A stretch of DNA of 64,000 nucleotides from Cochliopodium minus (taxonomy: Eukaryota; Discosea; Himatismenida; Cochliopodiidae), in NCBI GenBank assembly GCA_024220525.1, contig JAMYWO010000054.1, forward strand, positions 126,711-190,710, read 5' to 3'. The notes beneath the pieces are model-generated. The model was not told the origin of the DNA and ran no database searches. It saw nothing but the letters and a program-made list of their open reading frames with translations. The position numbers and the translations under genes were made by a program. This document shows, piece by piece, positions 1-12,442 of the stretch. Each line of letters begins with the position of its first letter. Position 1 is the first letter of the stretch.

Positions 1-159
1 TTCTTTTTTAATATGTGTCTGGACCTCCAGACACATATTTTTAACACGATAAAAAAAATCATTCATCTCTATATTGGAGATATAACTTCTAATATACAAT
101 TGATATTACATACAGTGTATGGTGATTCGCATAATTATGCAAATTATTTTTCCTTATGA
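1..159. mobile_element. MITE-like element, right part (copy 1)
   Basis: This is the 3' part of a short non-coding element lying in an intron. It contains a near-perfect 14-bp-arm palindrome around positions 10-41 (core ATGTGTCTGG / CCAGACACAT). It ends in CCTTATGA at 152-159, followed by TA. The matching left end, TA then TCATAAGG, is found at 30877-30886 on the small contig, whose last ~80 bases duplicate positions 1-79 with one substitution and one T-run length difference. Joined, the element would be about 180 bp with terminal inverted repeats and a TA target-site duplication, as in Tc1/mariner-type MITEs. The TIRs and palindrome are seen directly; the class is inferred. No coding capacity is visible. 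Confidence 0.7.
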
Positions 160-203
160 TAAAACAAAAATTCTTGTTTTTTCAATCTATTTTTCTTAAA
201 AAG

Positions 204-2150
204 GAATTGTTGCAAAATGTATTAATTGTAGTTTAATTGAATGTGGAATGACAAAGGGTCTGATAACAGGACAAGGTGAAGGTGTCAGTGCTATTGTTGC
301 AGGATTTACAAGTAATTTTTCTTTTTCTTTTATGAATTGCTAAATAAAAATTTAGATCCTGTATTAATGTCAAAAATTTTTGTTGGGTAAAAAAATCTTT
401 TTTCTTGAAATAATATTTGAAAAATGGTTATTTTAAATAGAGAAAATGTTTCCATTAGATGCTCACAAGGAAACAAGAGCGAATGCGGTTCATTTGCTGG
501 TAAATTTTTTGTGCTTATTTCAAATAGTCTTATTTCATTTATAGGATGGATTTGGTTCAACAAAAATCTAGTTTCATTTACTATTGGTGCTTTTTCAAAT
601 AAATTTCCTTTTTTATTTTTAATATTTAAAAAAGAAAATTGTTACTCAAAGGCTTCAATTACTGGTTTCACAAGATTGGGTGGATTCTTTGGAAAATTTA
701 CTTATTCTAGTAATTTTTCAACGGCTAATATATCCAATTCTTATTACTCTGGTAAAACTCCAAAAATAAAATTATTTTAATTGACATTTGAAAGGGAAAT
801 TGATAAATACCACCTCCACAATAAATACGACTGGAAATTTTCTTGGCTACATTGAGCTAAATAATAATGAAAGCCAAGTAAATATTTAAATATTTATTTC
901 TTCAAAATTTTGAAAATTTTTATTAAATAGTATAACATTAGTTTTCAAAATGTTTTTTACAACAACCAAACAAATCACTTTGAAGGTAAAAAAATATAAG
1001 TTTTTTTTTTCTTAACTAATCTATTTAGCTTTTGGGTCTTATTATAATGGATCATTCGAAACTTTCCCAATTCCAAAGACTGAATCAGATTTAAATGGTA
1101 CAGTTTGTTCAGTTTTTGACCAAACAAATATTTGGGGTGGACAAAGTAAACTCGAAATTAAACTAGAAATTCTTTTATTTTTTACCTTTTTTGAACTAGT
1201 TTTACAATCAGAAATTGATTATTCAGGTCAAACTTGTCTTGAAACAATCGCTCCTTCTACGAGTTTCCATTCTACAATTTACCCTTCTACAATCATTCCA
1301 TCTACACAAACTCCTTCCGTTTTTAATACAAACACAATAATACCTACTCATAACAATCCTTCAACTATAAATCCATCTAATACTCCAAATCCTCTTTGTA
1401 ATATAATTGTTCCAAATTGTGAAAAGTGTTCTTCAAGTGATTTTTCTTTCAGTAACACTTCAAATTTAAATGTAAGTTGCTCTTATTTGGTAAGTGAATG
1501 GGTATGGATTCTAGTTAATAAAACTGTTACAAGTACGTCTTCAATTTTTATGAATAAAACCAACATTTATATTCAAGGTGATTTTGTCAATGGATCCAAT
1601 TCAACAATAGTGATCATTGTTGATTCAAAAAACTCAAAACTAAATGTGAGTGGATGTGTAACAATAAATGGTATTTTTTTTTTTAGCTTTAACTTTTATC
1701 TTTAATTAATAATTTTAATTTATCCCAAAAGGAAATATTTCATTGATAATTCAAAACAAACCTGATCAAGGAACAACCTCATATGAACTCATAAATTATA
1801 GTTGTTCTGAAAAGATGAATATTTCAGAAACTCAAATACAAGTTACACCAACTTTTACACAAAGTAAATGTGATCAATTCTCTCCTCAAATAAATAATCA
1901 ACAAAATTCGTTGTCTGTTTCAATAAATACTATAATTGGAAAGAACTGTGGAAAAGGAGCTTCTTTAGGTTTGATAATTGGTCTTTGTGTTGGACTGCCT
2001 CTTTTAATTTTGGTGATTATTGTTGCAATCATCCTTATTATAAAAAGAATTAACGAAAAAAATACAAAAGATTATTTTCGCAAAACCAACACCAATGATT
2101 CAAGAAACTCTTCCAAGTTTGTTGAAAATGATAAGATTGAATTAAATTAA
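204..2150 (+). CDS. GLUG-like surface protein, type I membrane anchor (3' part)
   Basis: This is the C-terminal part of a large type I surface protein. The first visible exon (204-311) opens in phase 1, so the start lies outside. The 5' half very probably is 30111-30862, which splices in frame. About nine short introns are inferred, and all exon phases agree. In order, the visible product has Gly-rich GLUG-like repeats (exons ~204-720), Asn/Ser-rich sequence with many N-glycosylation sequons, a Pro/Thr/Ser linker (~1250-1400), a Cys-containing stalk domain (~1400-1950), one transmembrane helix (~1960-2045) and a short basic tail ending TAA. The stalk closely resembles that of the next gene (shared NNQQNSLSVS-type and ISLI motifs). 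It probably acts at the cell surface in adhesion or recognition. Ligand and exact family are unknown. Confidence 0.75.
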
Positions 2151-2384
2151 ATTCAAAATTGACAGAAATAATAAAATTAGATTTGTTTCCACAATCTTTT
2201 ATCAAGTAGAAATTCAAGGGTCATCAAGATCCTTTTCCAACAAAATCTTTTTTAATCCAATTGAAGAAAAAATGATTGAATTTTGAATTTTACTTCAATT
2301 TAAAAATTTATTAATCCTCAAAGATTTTTTAATTAATTTTTTTCCTCAAAATAAATTAAAAATAAAAAAAAATTTGAAAAAAAA

Positions 2385-5300
2385 ATGTTAAAAATTATTT
2401 TGATTGTGACGATTCTAATACAAACAATTTTTTCTACTTGCCCCGCAACGAATTATCAACTACAAACATGGTATGGTAGCTTGGTAAAAATACTTTCTAA
2501 TGGTTTCGTTTTTGTGGAATTGAAATTTTTACAAACAAATTTTTTTTTGGGACCACCAACATTAGCTATATTATCCCAACGATATAGCTATAAATAATTC
2601 AAATAATACATTTATCCTCGATAATGGAAGATCTTGGGTAATTAAAGTGAGGTAAGATAAAATAGAGAATGGAAATTATTTATATCGACTTATTATCTTT
2701 ATAAGCTCAAATATTTGTTTGTGGATAATTAATTTCAAATTAATAAAATATTTTTTAAACTATAAATAAATTATTTAGCTCAAATTTATCTCCAAGTATA
2801 TTGGGTACATATGGTAAAGCAGGATATAACAGAAATGGAAGGTAATATAAATTATCAAATTTTTTTTTTCGGCAAATCGATGAATAATAAAAAAAATTTC
2901 AAAAAATATACTCAAAAAAAAAAAGTTTCATAGATGCAAGAGGAATATTGGTAGATTCATCTAATAATATTTACATATCAGATTTTGCAATGAACAATAT
3001 CCAAAAATTTGATCAGAACTTCAACATAATCTGGAATATAGGGACTTCTGGAACAGGATTGGGGAAATTCAATGGAGCATACAAAATGGCAATGGATTCA
3101 TCAAATAATCTCTTCGTAATAGATTATAATAACAATGCTGTACAGAAGATATCAAGTAATGGTACCTTCATCTCGAGAATAACCACAAATTTGAACAATC
3201 CTACTGGAATAGCAATTGATTCAAATGATAATATTTATGTGAGCGATAATGGTACAGATACTGTAAAAGTATTTGCTTCTGATGGGACTTATACAACCAC
3301 CTTTGGTAAACAAAGAATATTTTGGCTTTTTTACCAACAAGATTTTAATTTCATCTTTTTCATTAGGAGATCCTTATAATTTTCTATTTCCATCAGGAAC
3401 TATTGGTAATCCTATTGGGATAGCTTGTGATAAAGTAAATGGTCTTTTATATATTTATGATGAACAAAGATTAAAGGTGATCGTATACAGAACATCGAAT
3501 TTGGGGTAAAAATTAAATGATCAATCAAATTTAATAAACTAATACAATCTTAACAAAGAAATTATTTGAGAGAATTCTCTGGATTAGGATGGTCAAAACC
3601 TCAAAGGTAAAATAATTTATTAATATCCCCATTTTAAGCTGAATCATAATTAAAATATAAATCAGCATTGCTGTGGATCAATATGGATTTGTTTATGTTG
3701 CAGATTCATCAAATCAAATGGTGGAGAAATATAGTAGTACAGGTACATTTCAAAGAAAAATAAATTCAAATGGTGCAAATTCAGGGAGCTTTTATGCTGC
3801 ATAGTAAGTTTTTAATATCATCATTTGGATTTAATTAAATAAAAATTAAAGTGATTTTGGTTACGATGAAACATCTCAAAGGGTTTATGTATCAGATTAC
3901 CAAAGACAAGACATCCAAGTGTTTAATAATTCAGGATCGGTGGTAAACACATACGCATCTGGGTTGTTCACTTCGGGAGGTGCATTTGGGATGGACGGTG
4001 CAATGCGTATGCACATCCTCGATCCTAAAGTACTCATTGGGGATGATGTTCTAAGGTTTACTCCTCCTTCTTCATCCTTTACATATGGTACTCATGGTAT
4101 TTTGTTCGCTGGTTGTTTATCTTCTGCTTATGACATAGCAGTATCTCCAACAAATAATAGATCTTATATTGTTGATATTTCCAATGGGTATATCAATTAT
4201 TACAGTGTTAATTCAGGGAATTATGGAAATAGATTTGGAGGTAGATTCTTTTTTAAATAAAATATAATAAATCCTAAAAATAAAATCTTATAAACATATA
4301 TTCAATCTTTAAAATAAATCTATATCTTTATTTTCAAATAAGGAAGTGGAACGGGGAATGGAAAGTTCAGCACAACAAAACCAATACCAATCGCTATTGA
4401 TTCATCCAATTCTATTTATGCGTATGATTCTTCAAGACTAGGTTTGTTTTTTCAACATCTTTTGTTTTAAAATTAAATAAAGAACTAATATTTTCAATAA
4501 AATAAAAGTTGTTCAAAAGTTTAGTTCTGAAGGAGCTTTTGTTCTTTCTTTCTCGGTGAACAATGAGAACTCTGTGGACTTTTCCAGCGCATTTACTTCT
4601 GGAGATATCAACATAGATTCTAGTAATAATGTTTACGTATGTAACATTAACCAGTGCAAGATCTTTGATACCAGTGGAAGCTTTTTGGGAACTACTTCTG
4701 TTGGTGGGATATCCATAGACATGGATAGTTCTACTTGTAACTACATTGTTTTTTGTAACCTCTTTTTTTTTTTTTTTTTTGATTTATAAATATTTGGATG
4801 AAAAAATATTCATTTAATTTTTAACAATAGTAAATAATGCAATCGCAATTTACCAACCTTATTATGTTCCTTCCACAACACCCCCTTCTACGTTGGCACC
4901 ATCTACAACTGCTCCGTCCACCACAGAACCATCTACAACTGAACCATCTACTTTGACTCCTTCTACTAGAGAACCATCTACCACAGAACCATCTACAACT
5001 GAACCATCTACTTTGACTCCTTCTACTACTACTCCATCCACCACAGAACCATCTACAACTGCTCCATCTACTACGGAGCCATCTACTTCGACTTCTTCAA
5101 CAACTTTTCCATCTACTACAGAACCATCTACTTTAGTCCCTTCTACAAAATTTCCTTCTACTACGGAGCCATCTACTTTGATCCCATCCACTACAATACC
5201 ATCAACAGAATCTCCAGAGGTACCATTCAACCCAAATTGTTTGTATCAAGTTCCAAACTGTCAATTATGTGGATTGCAAGGGATTTCTGTCAACTCATCT

Positions 5301-5976
5301 CTCTTCAATATTAGTTGCGTATCAGACAATGGCCAATGGAAATACTCTTTTAGTAACAAGTTCTCGGACACTTTTACTGTTTCAGAGTCTCTAATACTCA
5401 ATCAAACAAACATTATCATTCAGGGAAACTTCAACCAAACAACAGGAACTACTATTTTGATAGTTGTTACTTCCAATACCCAAAATAAAAACTCTGCACT
5501 AAACATAACTGGTTGTGTTTCATTGGGTGGAAACATCTCTCTTGTTTTGGATCAAAAACCAGAGAATGGAGTTCAAAATGTTTCTTTAATTTCTTATAAT
5601 TGTACCCAAAAAATTAATTTTGCTGATTCCCAATTCACTGTTAAACCTACATACAAAAATAACAAATGTGATAAAATACATTCCACTTTAGAGAATCAAC
5701 AGAACTCCCTCTCCGTGTCTCTTTCAACAACATCAAATTCAAATTGTAATTCAAGTAAGAAGATTTTTTAAATTATAATTTGTTGATTTTAAATATTAAT
5801 ATTTTTTTTTAAATTCTTTCAAAAAAAAAGATTATAAAATCATCCTTGGTGTCACTTTGTCAGTTGTTCTTGGATCTTTGTTAATAATTCTCATTATAGT
5901 TTCAATGCTTTATTACAGAAGGAAAAAGAGCACAAAGAGTCTACAAACAGTAGAAATGCATTCTAGAATTAATTAA
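2385..5976 (+). CDS. NHL-repeat type I membrane protein with mucin-like stalk
   Basis: The protein starts with a hydrophobic signal peptide (MLKIILIVTILIQTIFS). It continues through many small exons encoding NHL/6-bladed propeller repeats with recurring IAIDSSNNIYV-like strands (~2780-4740). A Ser/Thr/Pro mucin-like tract of PSTT units follows (~4880-5215). Then comes a Cys-containing stalk domain (~5230-5755) homologous to that of the upstream gene, one transmembrane helix and a short Arg/Lys tail (final exon ~5831-5976, TAA). The tract probably carries dense O-glycans and holds the propeller away from the membrane. NHL propellers usually bind protein or sugar ligands; here the ligand is unknown. 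The splice sites of several exons were judged by eye, so the exon map is approximate. A same-strand tandem relation with the upstream gene suggests duplication plus head-domain exchange. Confidence 0.75.
4878..5215 (+). repeat. Codon-phased PSTT minisatellite
   Basis: The coding sequence repeats a 12-nt unit that encodes Pro-Ser-Thr-Thr with one variable residue (PSTTEPST, PSTLTPST, PSTTAPST). Within it a block of about 60 nt is duplicated almost exactly (around 4915-4975 and 4975-5035). The phase is a multiple of three, so length changes keep the frame. It encodes a mucin-like, O-glycosylatable stalk. The long reading frame on the opposite strand is only the shadow of this repeat. Confidence 0.85.
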
Positions 5977-6070
5977 TCAATTTTTGAAAGAATTTTTTTG
6001 AATCAAGTTTGTATAATAATTTATTTTAAATTAAAAAACTTTTTTTTTTTAAATTATTTTTATTTATAAA

Positions 6071-9000
6071 TTAATTTTTTTGAGACATTTCATTTTCACT
6101 GAGTGAAACAGCTTCAGATTTTCTTTGGCTGGTAGGATCAATTTTACTTTTTCGAGTGGTTGTTTTTGACTTTGAATCAAAAGATTTAAAGAATCTTTCT
6201 AATTTAACAGGAGCAAACACAAAAAATAAAAGATAAGCTGGAAACAATTCTACAATAAAGTAAACAGACAAACTAAAAGATACATTGGGTCTTGGTCCAA
6301 AGGTGATATAAAGTAAATAGATAATTTGGAACAAGAGAGCAATACTGGTAATAATCAGTAATATACCAACTCTAATCATAAGGCCAGGTACTTTTTCTTT
6401 TCTCATTTTAGCTCCTTTTTTAATGGCAACAAGAAAATGTATTCCAAAGATCCATGCTCTTTTTTTTTTTTAAATGAAAAATATTTGAACATTAAAATTT
6501 GTTTCAAAAATAAAAAGTAAAAAATTTAAACTCACCCAATTACAAGCAACACTGCAACACAAGAAATTATTACTTTATATACTTTGTTGAGGACAGTTGC
6601 TTTTCCAATAGAAATGAAAGCAGTTACAATGCATACAACCACAAAAAACAAGTATAGAAACAAATTTAAGATCAGAGCAATGACGAGTGTAGTTTTGACA
6701 GTAAGTTTAGATGATCTTGTTACTTGTGCCTATGAAAAGATTTTAACAAAAAAATAAAAGTTTTTTGAAAAATTTAAATTTACCCAAAATAAAACAACAA
6801 AAATGAAAATAGTCAAAAATAAATAATAAGGTAACTCGGCAACTACAAAATAAGCAGAAGGGTTGGTAGTGGGAAGATCATTGAGAGTTTCAATGGCAAA
6901 AAGGAGGAAATAGACTCCTCTAACCAAAGAATACAAGCAAAGAAAGAACAATGTTATCTTTGGAATTGTAAATGTCAAGCGTGACTCAAAAATATGAAGA
7001 GCCAAAAATACAGTACAAAGAAGAAGCAACAAAAACTTTTTTTTAAAAATTATTTTCTAAAAGTAAATAAAACTTTTAAAGATTTTACCATTAATGCACA
7101 CAAAGCGTATAAAACATTTTGGATTGTTCTGTCGTAATAAAATAAAGAATTTCTAGTCTTCCAATCTTTGGATAATGCAACAGGGAAGACATTGTTGTCA
7201 GTTGTTGACACCACAGCACAATACTGACCATTGGATATTGTAACAGTTGTTTCTAGAGGAGTGTAAGTAGAAAAATCATTTGTGGAAGCAAAATCCATTA
7301 AAGGAAAAAGTTTAGAATCAATAGTTATGTCTTTTCTTAAATCTGAAAGAAATAATTGAATAAATAATTTTTAAATAGAAAAATAATTAATTAACCAATG
7401 CACAATGTGAAAGTATTTGTTTCATTAGATAACTTTCTTTTTGATTGTGATTGTGATGATACAAAAATACTTTGAGAAATATTAACTCCTATTCCATCAG
7501 CAATCAACTGTCCAACTTTAAAAACAATTTAAATATAATTGGATTAAATAAATAAAAATGTTTACCAATAAATTTGTATTTGTTTTTGATGACTGCATAA
7601 GGATTTCCTTCTTGGGATAATGAAGATAACAAAGCAGAAGAACCTACTATTTCTTTGTTCTTAAATTGAGAAGCACCATAAGAGTAGATTGCAACGTTGA
7701 TACAAAACATTGAAAAAGGAACTTTAATATAAATTAAAGTTAAATATTTTTTTAAAAAAAAAATTATTTTTTTTTTTACCTGAATTTTCAGTAAAATTAA
7801 AATTGGCATTTCCAACTCTTATATATTTGCTGGAACCAGTACAGAAAAGTTGTGACCCAATTTGGAAGGAGATGGTAGAAGAAGATTGACAAATGCCATT
7901 CGATTGATAACCGTTAACACAATTACAAAGATAATATTGTAGGGTTTGGAAGATAGGAGTTGTCTTATTTAAAAAAAAATTTTTTTTTATTTATTTTTTT
8001 GTATTTTTTAATTAAAAATTTTTTTACTTCACACAATATTTGAGAGGCAATATCCAATCCTGGTTGTACATACAATAATTGTGCAATTTGCTTTGATAAA
8101 GATGAAGAAGATATCACCGAGATGTAATGGTTGTATGGCTCCCAGTTTTTAGTTTTCCATTTTGTTTGGAATCTTTGAACAGGCAAATATCTTGCACTTC
8201 TCCATTCATACAAGTTTTCCTTATTTTTTGAGATTTTTTTTTTAATTTTAGATTGAAGTTTAAAATCAAAAAATATTTTACCCATTTGCCTCCACATGCC
8301 ATGCATTCTTCATAAGTTTTGTTTGTAGCTGAATCCATACCTTTTTTAAATTTAAATTATTAGTTAAAATATTGAAAAGAAGAATGAGAATGCTTACTCA
8401 GTAAAGTTCCATCTACTTTGTTTGGACAATAATGTGAATCTGATTCTTTGCATCCTTTATAGGATAAACATTCCTCTTTGGTGAATATTCTGTCATACCT
8501 TTTTATTTTTGTTCAAATAATACTTTTAAGTGAAAACTATGTGAATTAATTTACCATTTCCCACCAGAACCAGGGCAATCAGATTGAGAAATTATGTGGT
8601 ATGAACAGCCATATATTGCACTCCAGTCTGACAAGAAAATAAATTAATTTTAAAAGAAATTAATGATTTAAAAAAATTTTGTTACGATCCAAATTATCAA
8701 CAAACTTTGTTACAGTAGGATCAATGTATCTTTGTTGTCTACCTTGTTGATGAAAGGAGGATCTACGATCAGGGAATTTATTATACACTTTTCTTTCAGG
8801 GGGAAAATGATCTCCATTGAATCTTTTGTCTTCCATATGAGACAAGTCTATGTATTCGTCAACGTTATAACCATCTTCAAATCTTTTATAAGTATTGTTG
8901 CTTTGCCCGAATTGTTTGTCCCTGTAATTCCAAATACAAAGTGGACAGTTATAATTATCCATGTATGGTGTTGTATCTAGAATTTTCATGTTTTAGGTAT

Positions 9001-12000
9001 CAAAAATTTTAAAAATTGAAATTCACTTACAAAAACAACCTTTATTATGAAAGAGAATAAAGTTAATTTTTAAAAGAAAAAAATAAAATTTTGAAAGTTA
9101 AATCTACCTGGATAGTATTTTAAATTGAAACAATAACCATTCTGTTCACATTGTTCTTTGGGTAAAGTTGTCTTGAAGGAAATATGAAATAATTTTTTAA
9201 TACAAAAAAAAAAAGAAATGAATATTTTACATTAACATTCCCAGATGTCCAAATACCACAATAAAGTGCATCCATACCTTTTAATGGACAAATTTTCTTA
9301 TCAAAACTTGTACAAGCATCACATTGTTGATTTGTAAGTCCATCGCACGTTTCAAGAGTCAATCCAAGTGTGACACAAGACTCTTTACTTATTTGTGTAA
9401 AGACACAAATTTGATCAACAAAAACCCACCAACCACCCGCCATCTTGCAAAGAGTAGAGTTTGTAATTGAAGCATTATAACAAACATATTGAGGATCACT
9501 GGGGTCTTTGTTTAAATTGAAATATCAGAATTTTTATAAAAGAATCATAAATAATTTTTTTTTTGATATTACGATTACTGCAAGAATTGGTGTTTCCAAT
9601 ACAACTTTTATCACCATCACAACTTCCGTTCTGCAAAACACCATTTACTTTACAAAGATCCAAAGATTCACATTGTTCTTGGGTAGTGATATTGAGTAAA
9701 GACTTGTCTGTTATCACCCATTTTTTACCAGGGACCCAGTATCCAGATGAAAATTTATTGCAGGAGTAGAATGTAGCTATGTTAGTTACACATTGTTTTA
9801 TAACTGGGTCCCAATATTTGTAGCTATAATTGAAAAAATTTTATTGACAAAAGTTTTTTAAAAAATGATGTTTCAAACTTACGCAGAATCGACATTTGGA
9901 TCGAAGATACATTCGCTCTCTTTTAGATTAATGGCACAATAACCACTCAAACAAAGGGGATATGACGAGTTTCCTGTATCACAGTAACAAGAAGACTGAT
10001 TTCTACTTGCGGTTATACAAACACCCAATGCCTCAACCCATGTCAACCCAAAGTACTCAGTACAAACTTGATAACTGTACAATGCTAAATTTTTTTATTT
10101 TAAAATTTATTAAATTTGAAATAATTTATTTTTACATGTATCTGTCAAAAGACAATAATCTCCAAACGGCTTTTTTTTTTTTAAAAAAAAATGAATTAAA
10201 AATGAATTTTTTTAAGAATAAATCTTGAAAAAATTACAAGTTTAGTACATAAACCTGTTGAGTTATCACACATTTCACATATTCCAACACTCTCATTTCC
10301 GCAAGATTTTTCTGTGGTATTAAGATAACTAAGAGAAGTTTGATTATTTCTAACACATAGCCCATTTCTTAAACAAACAGATTGGTTGTAAGGTAAAGAA
10401 TCTCCTGATGGAGAAATACATGTAGGTTCTATTGTTTTGTTGTAGAAAGTCTCCAAAAATTCTTCTCTTGAGGAACTTTGTATACCCCATATTGCTTTTG
10501 CAATGGAAACGATATTGGGTGGAATGGAATCATTAAAACATTTTATGAGGAAAGCTTGTTGAGCAGGAATGGTACATTCTTCACAATTAGAATGATAATT
10601 ACATGATGAACAAGGACAGTCTGTGTCATTGGAACAAGTAGCAACAGTTAATTTATCAAAACAAGAAAATAATTGATCATATTGATCATCAATCGTTCCT
10701 TTCTTTGAGTACTGTTGAGTGGAAGCAGAACAACCTGAAACAGGATCTGTTGTTGCGTTTCTGATTATAAGATAATCAGCAATAATGTAGGATGTTTTAT
10801 CTTTGGAAGAACAGGTATTTATGGAAGAAGAAGAGATGTTGTAGTAGCTTTGAATGTTATTTGTCACAACTCTAGATTTACAACAAGGACCTCCATTAGA
10901 AAAAATAAACCTATTGCAGCATGGATCTTGTATCCACTCACTAGTTTGAGGAGAAAACATACAATTAGTGCTGTTGTATGATTTACTAACATGATCTGAA
11001 AGTAAAATGGAACTATCTAAAAACGAGATACAATTCTCTATTTCGTTTGTTAATAAAAGCCATCCAGAGTACCACAAACTGTCCGTGAGAGATGTCCAGT
11101 CAGTTGCTCCTGTCAATGATGAGGATATGTTGTACAAAGTTTTGAGTGATTTGTTTGCTAATGTTGGTGAACAACTTGGTTGGATATCATAAACAGAAGG
11201 AACAATATTTTCTATTCCTGTAACTGTCTATCAAATAAAAATAAAATTAGATCTTGTTTATATTTAATGGAATATGAAATGTTCAAAGGAATTTCTTAAT
11301 TTATTTTATTTTATTTGCTTTTTACTTTATTTTCGAAATCTACAAGCCTATTTCCCCAATATCCTGTCTGATTTACAAATTGGAATCTGCATTGAGAATA
11401 ATCTGATGTCCTTCTTCCAAAATTATAGACAATACCACCCTTCGTATATGAATTGATTACAACAAATGTCAATTTGTTTTCAGGAACGTATGAATATGTA
11501 TCATTAACCCATCTATATAGTATAGAATATGTAATTTTAATTTTTAATAAAGGATATACGATTACCTCAGTTCTTGGGCAAAAGATTTGATGGGATCTGC
11601 TGTTGGATGAAATGGAATCAGAAAATCTAAATTGTTTCCTCCATATCCTTGGGTGTATGAAACGATATAACCTATTAACGAATTAGTTTTTGTTCATTTT
11701 TTTTTTTCTAAAAGAAAAGTTATTGAATATGAAATACCTTGAGAAACCAAGTTGGAGATTGATACACCATTGCCGCAACTTAAATTGAACTAATAAAATA
11801 TAATATAATTTTGCTTTTACTAAAATAATGTCTTTTACCATTCCAACTGTATTAATCAATCCTTGTGGCATTCTTGGGCATTTGGAAAATGATCTTCCAA
11901 AACACAATGGTATAGAATTAGATGGTGATGAAGTATTTGAAGCATCCCATGTAAAATTAAGATTAGTATATGGGATTAAAGATGAGCTCTTTTTATCATC

Positions 12001-12308
12001 CAAATACAAGGTTGTATCAAAATAAATGTCAAAGTATGTCATATCTGGATAGATGTCAGTCCATATTTGGAAGATAAATAAAAATTCTTTTTAATTAAAT
12101 TATTTTTACCTATATTTTCACCGACACCCATTCTTTTGGATTTTGATCTATATTTAATACTATTCACATTCAAACCTTGTTATTATTGTAAGAAGAAAAA
12201 AGTTAGAAAAACCAAAACCAAAAAAAAAAATTTTTTACATTCAACAAAAGACAAAATCAAAAAGAAAATGAATATTGATTTAAAGATCAATAAGATCCTA
12301 TCTTTCAT
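6071..12308 (-). CDS. Cys-rich receptor-like protein with TOM1/THH1-like 7TM end
   Basis: The first exon (12239-12308) encodes a signal peptide (MKDRILLIFKSIFIFF). About twenty exons then encode a large Cys-rich, N-glycosylated ectodomain. Exon ~10233-11225 alone has more than 30 Cys, and later short exons resemble PSI/plexin-like repeats (CxxC.., C..CGW). The last exons (~6071-7300) hold several hydrophobic helices with the pattern of the THH1/TOM1/TOM3 7TM family: a helix beginning AELPYYLFLTIF followed by VLFWAQV, and a last helix ELFPAYLLFFV. The cytoplasmic tail is Lys/Ser-rich and ends TAA at 6071. It is probably a plasma-membrane receptor or membrane-organising protein with a ligand-binding ectodomain. 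The TOM1-like call rests on motif memory and could instead be another 7TM family. Exon borders in 7300-10200 were not all worked out. Confidence 0.65.
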
Positions 12309-12442
12309 TTTTATAGAGAGGATAATTTTCAAGTTTTTTTTTTAAATTAATTTATAATTTTCCAAAAAATATTTTAAAGATCACTCACGAAAGAATAAAT
12401 ATAAATTAAATAAAGTTTTTTATAAAAATAATCTTTTTTTCA

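Noticed and set aside
4862-5230. Long minus-strand frame encoding VDG repeats
   Set aside because: It is the mirror of the codon-phased PSTT repeat of the plus-strand surface protein, which has a signal peptide, stalk and TM in one frame. No start context or conserved domain supports it.
12136-12345. Plus-strand Lys-rich frame
   Set aside because: It overlaps the signal-peptide exon and first intron of the minus-strand receptor gene and is low complexity.
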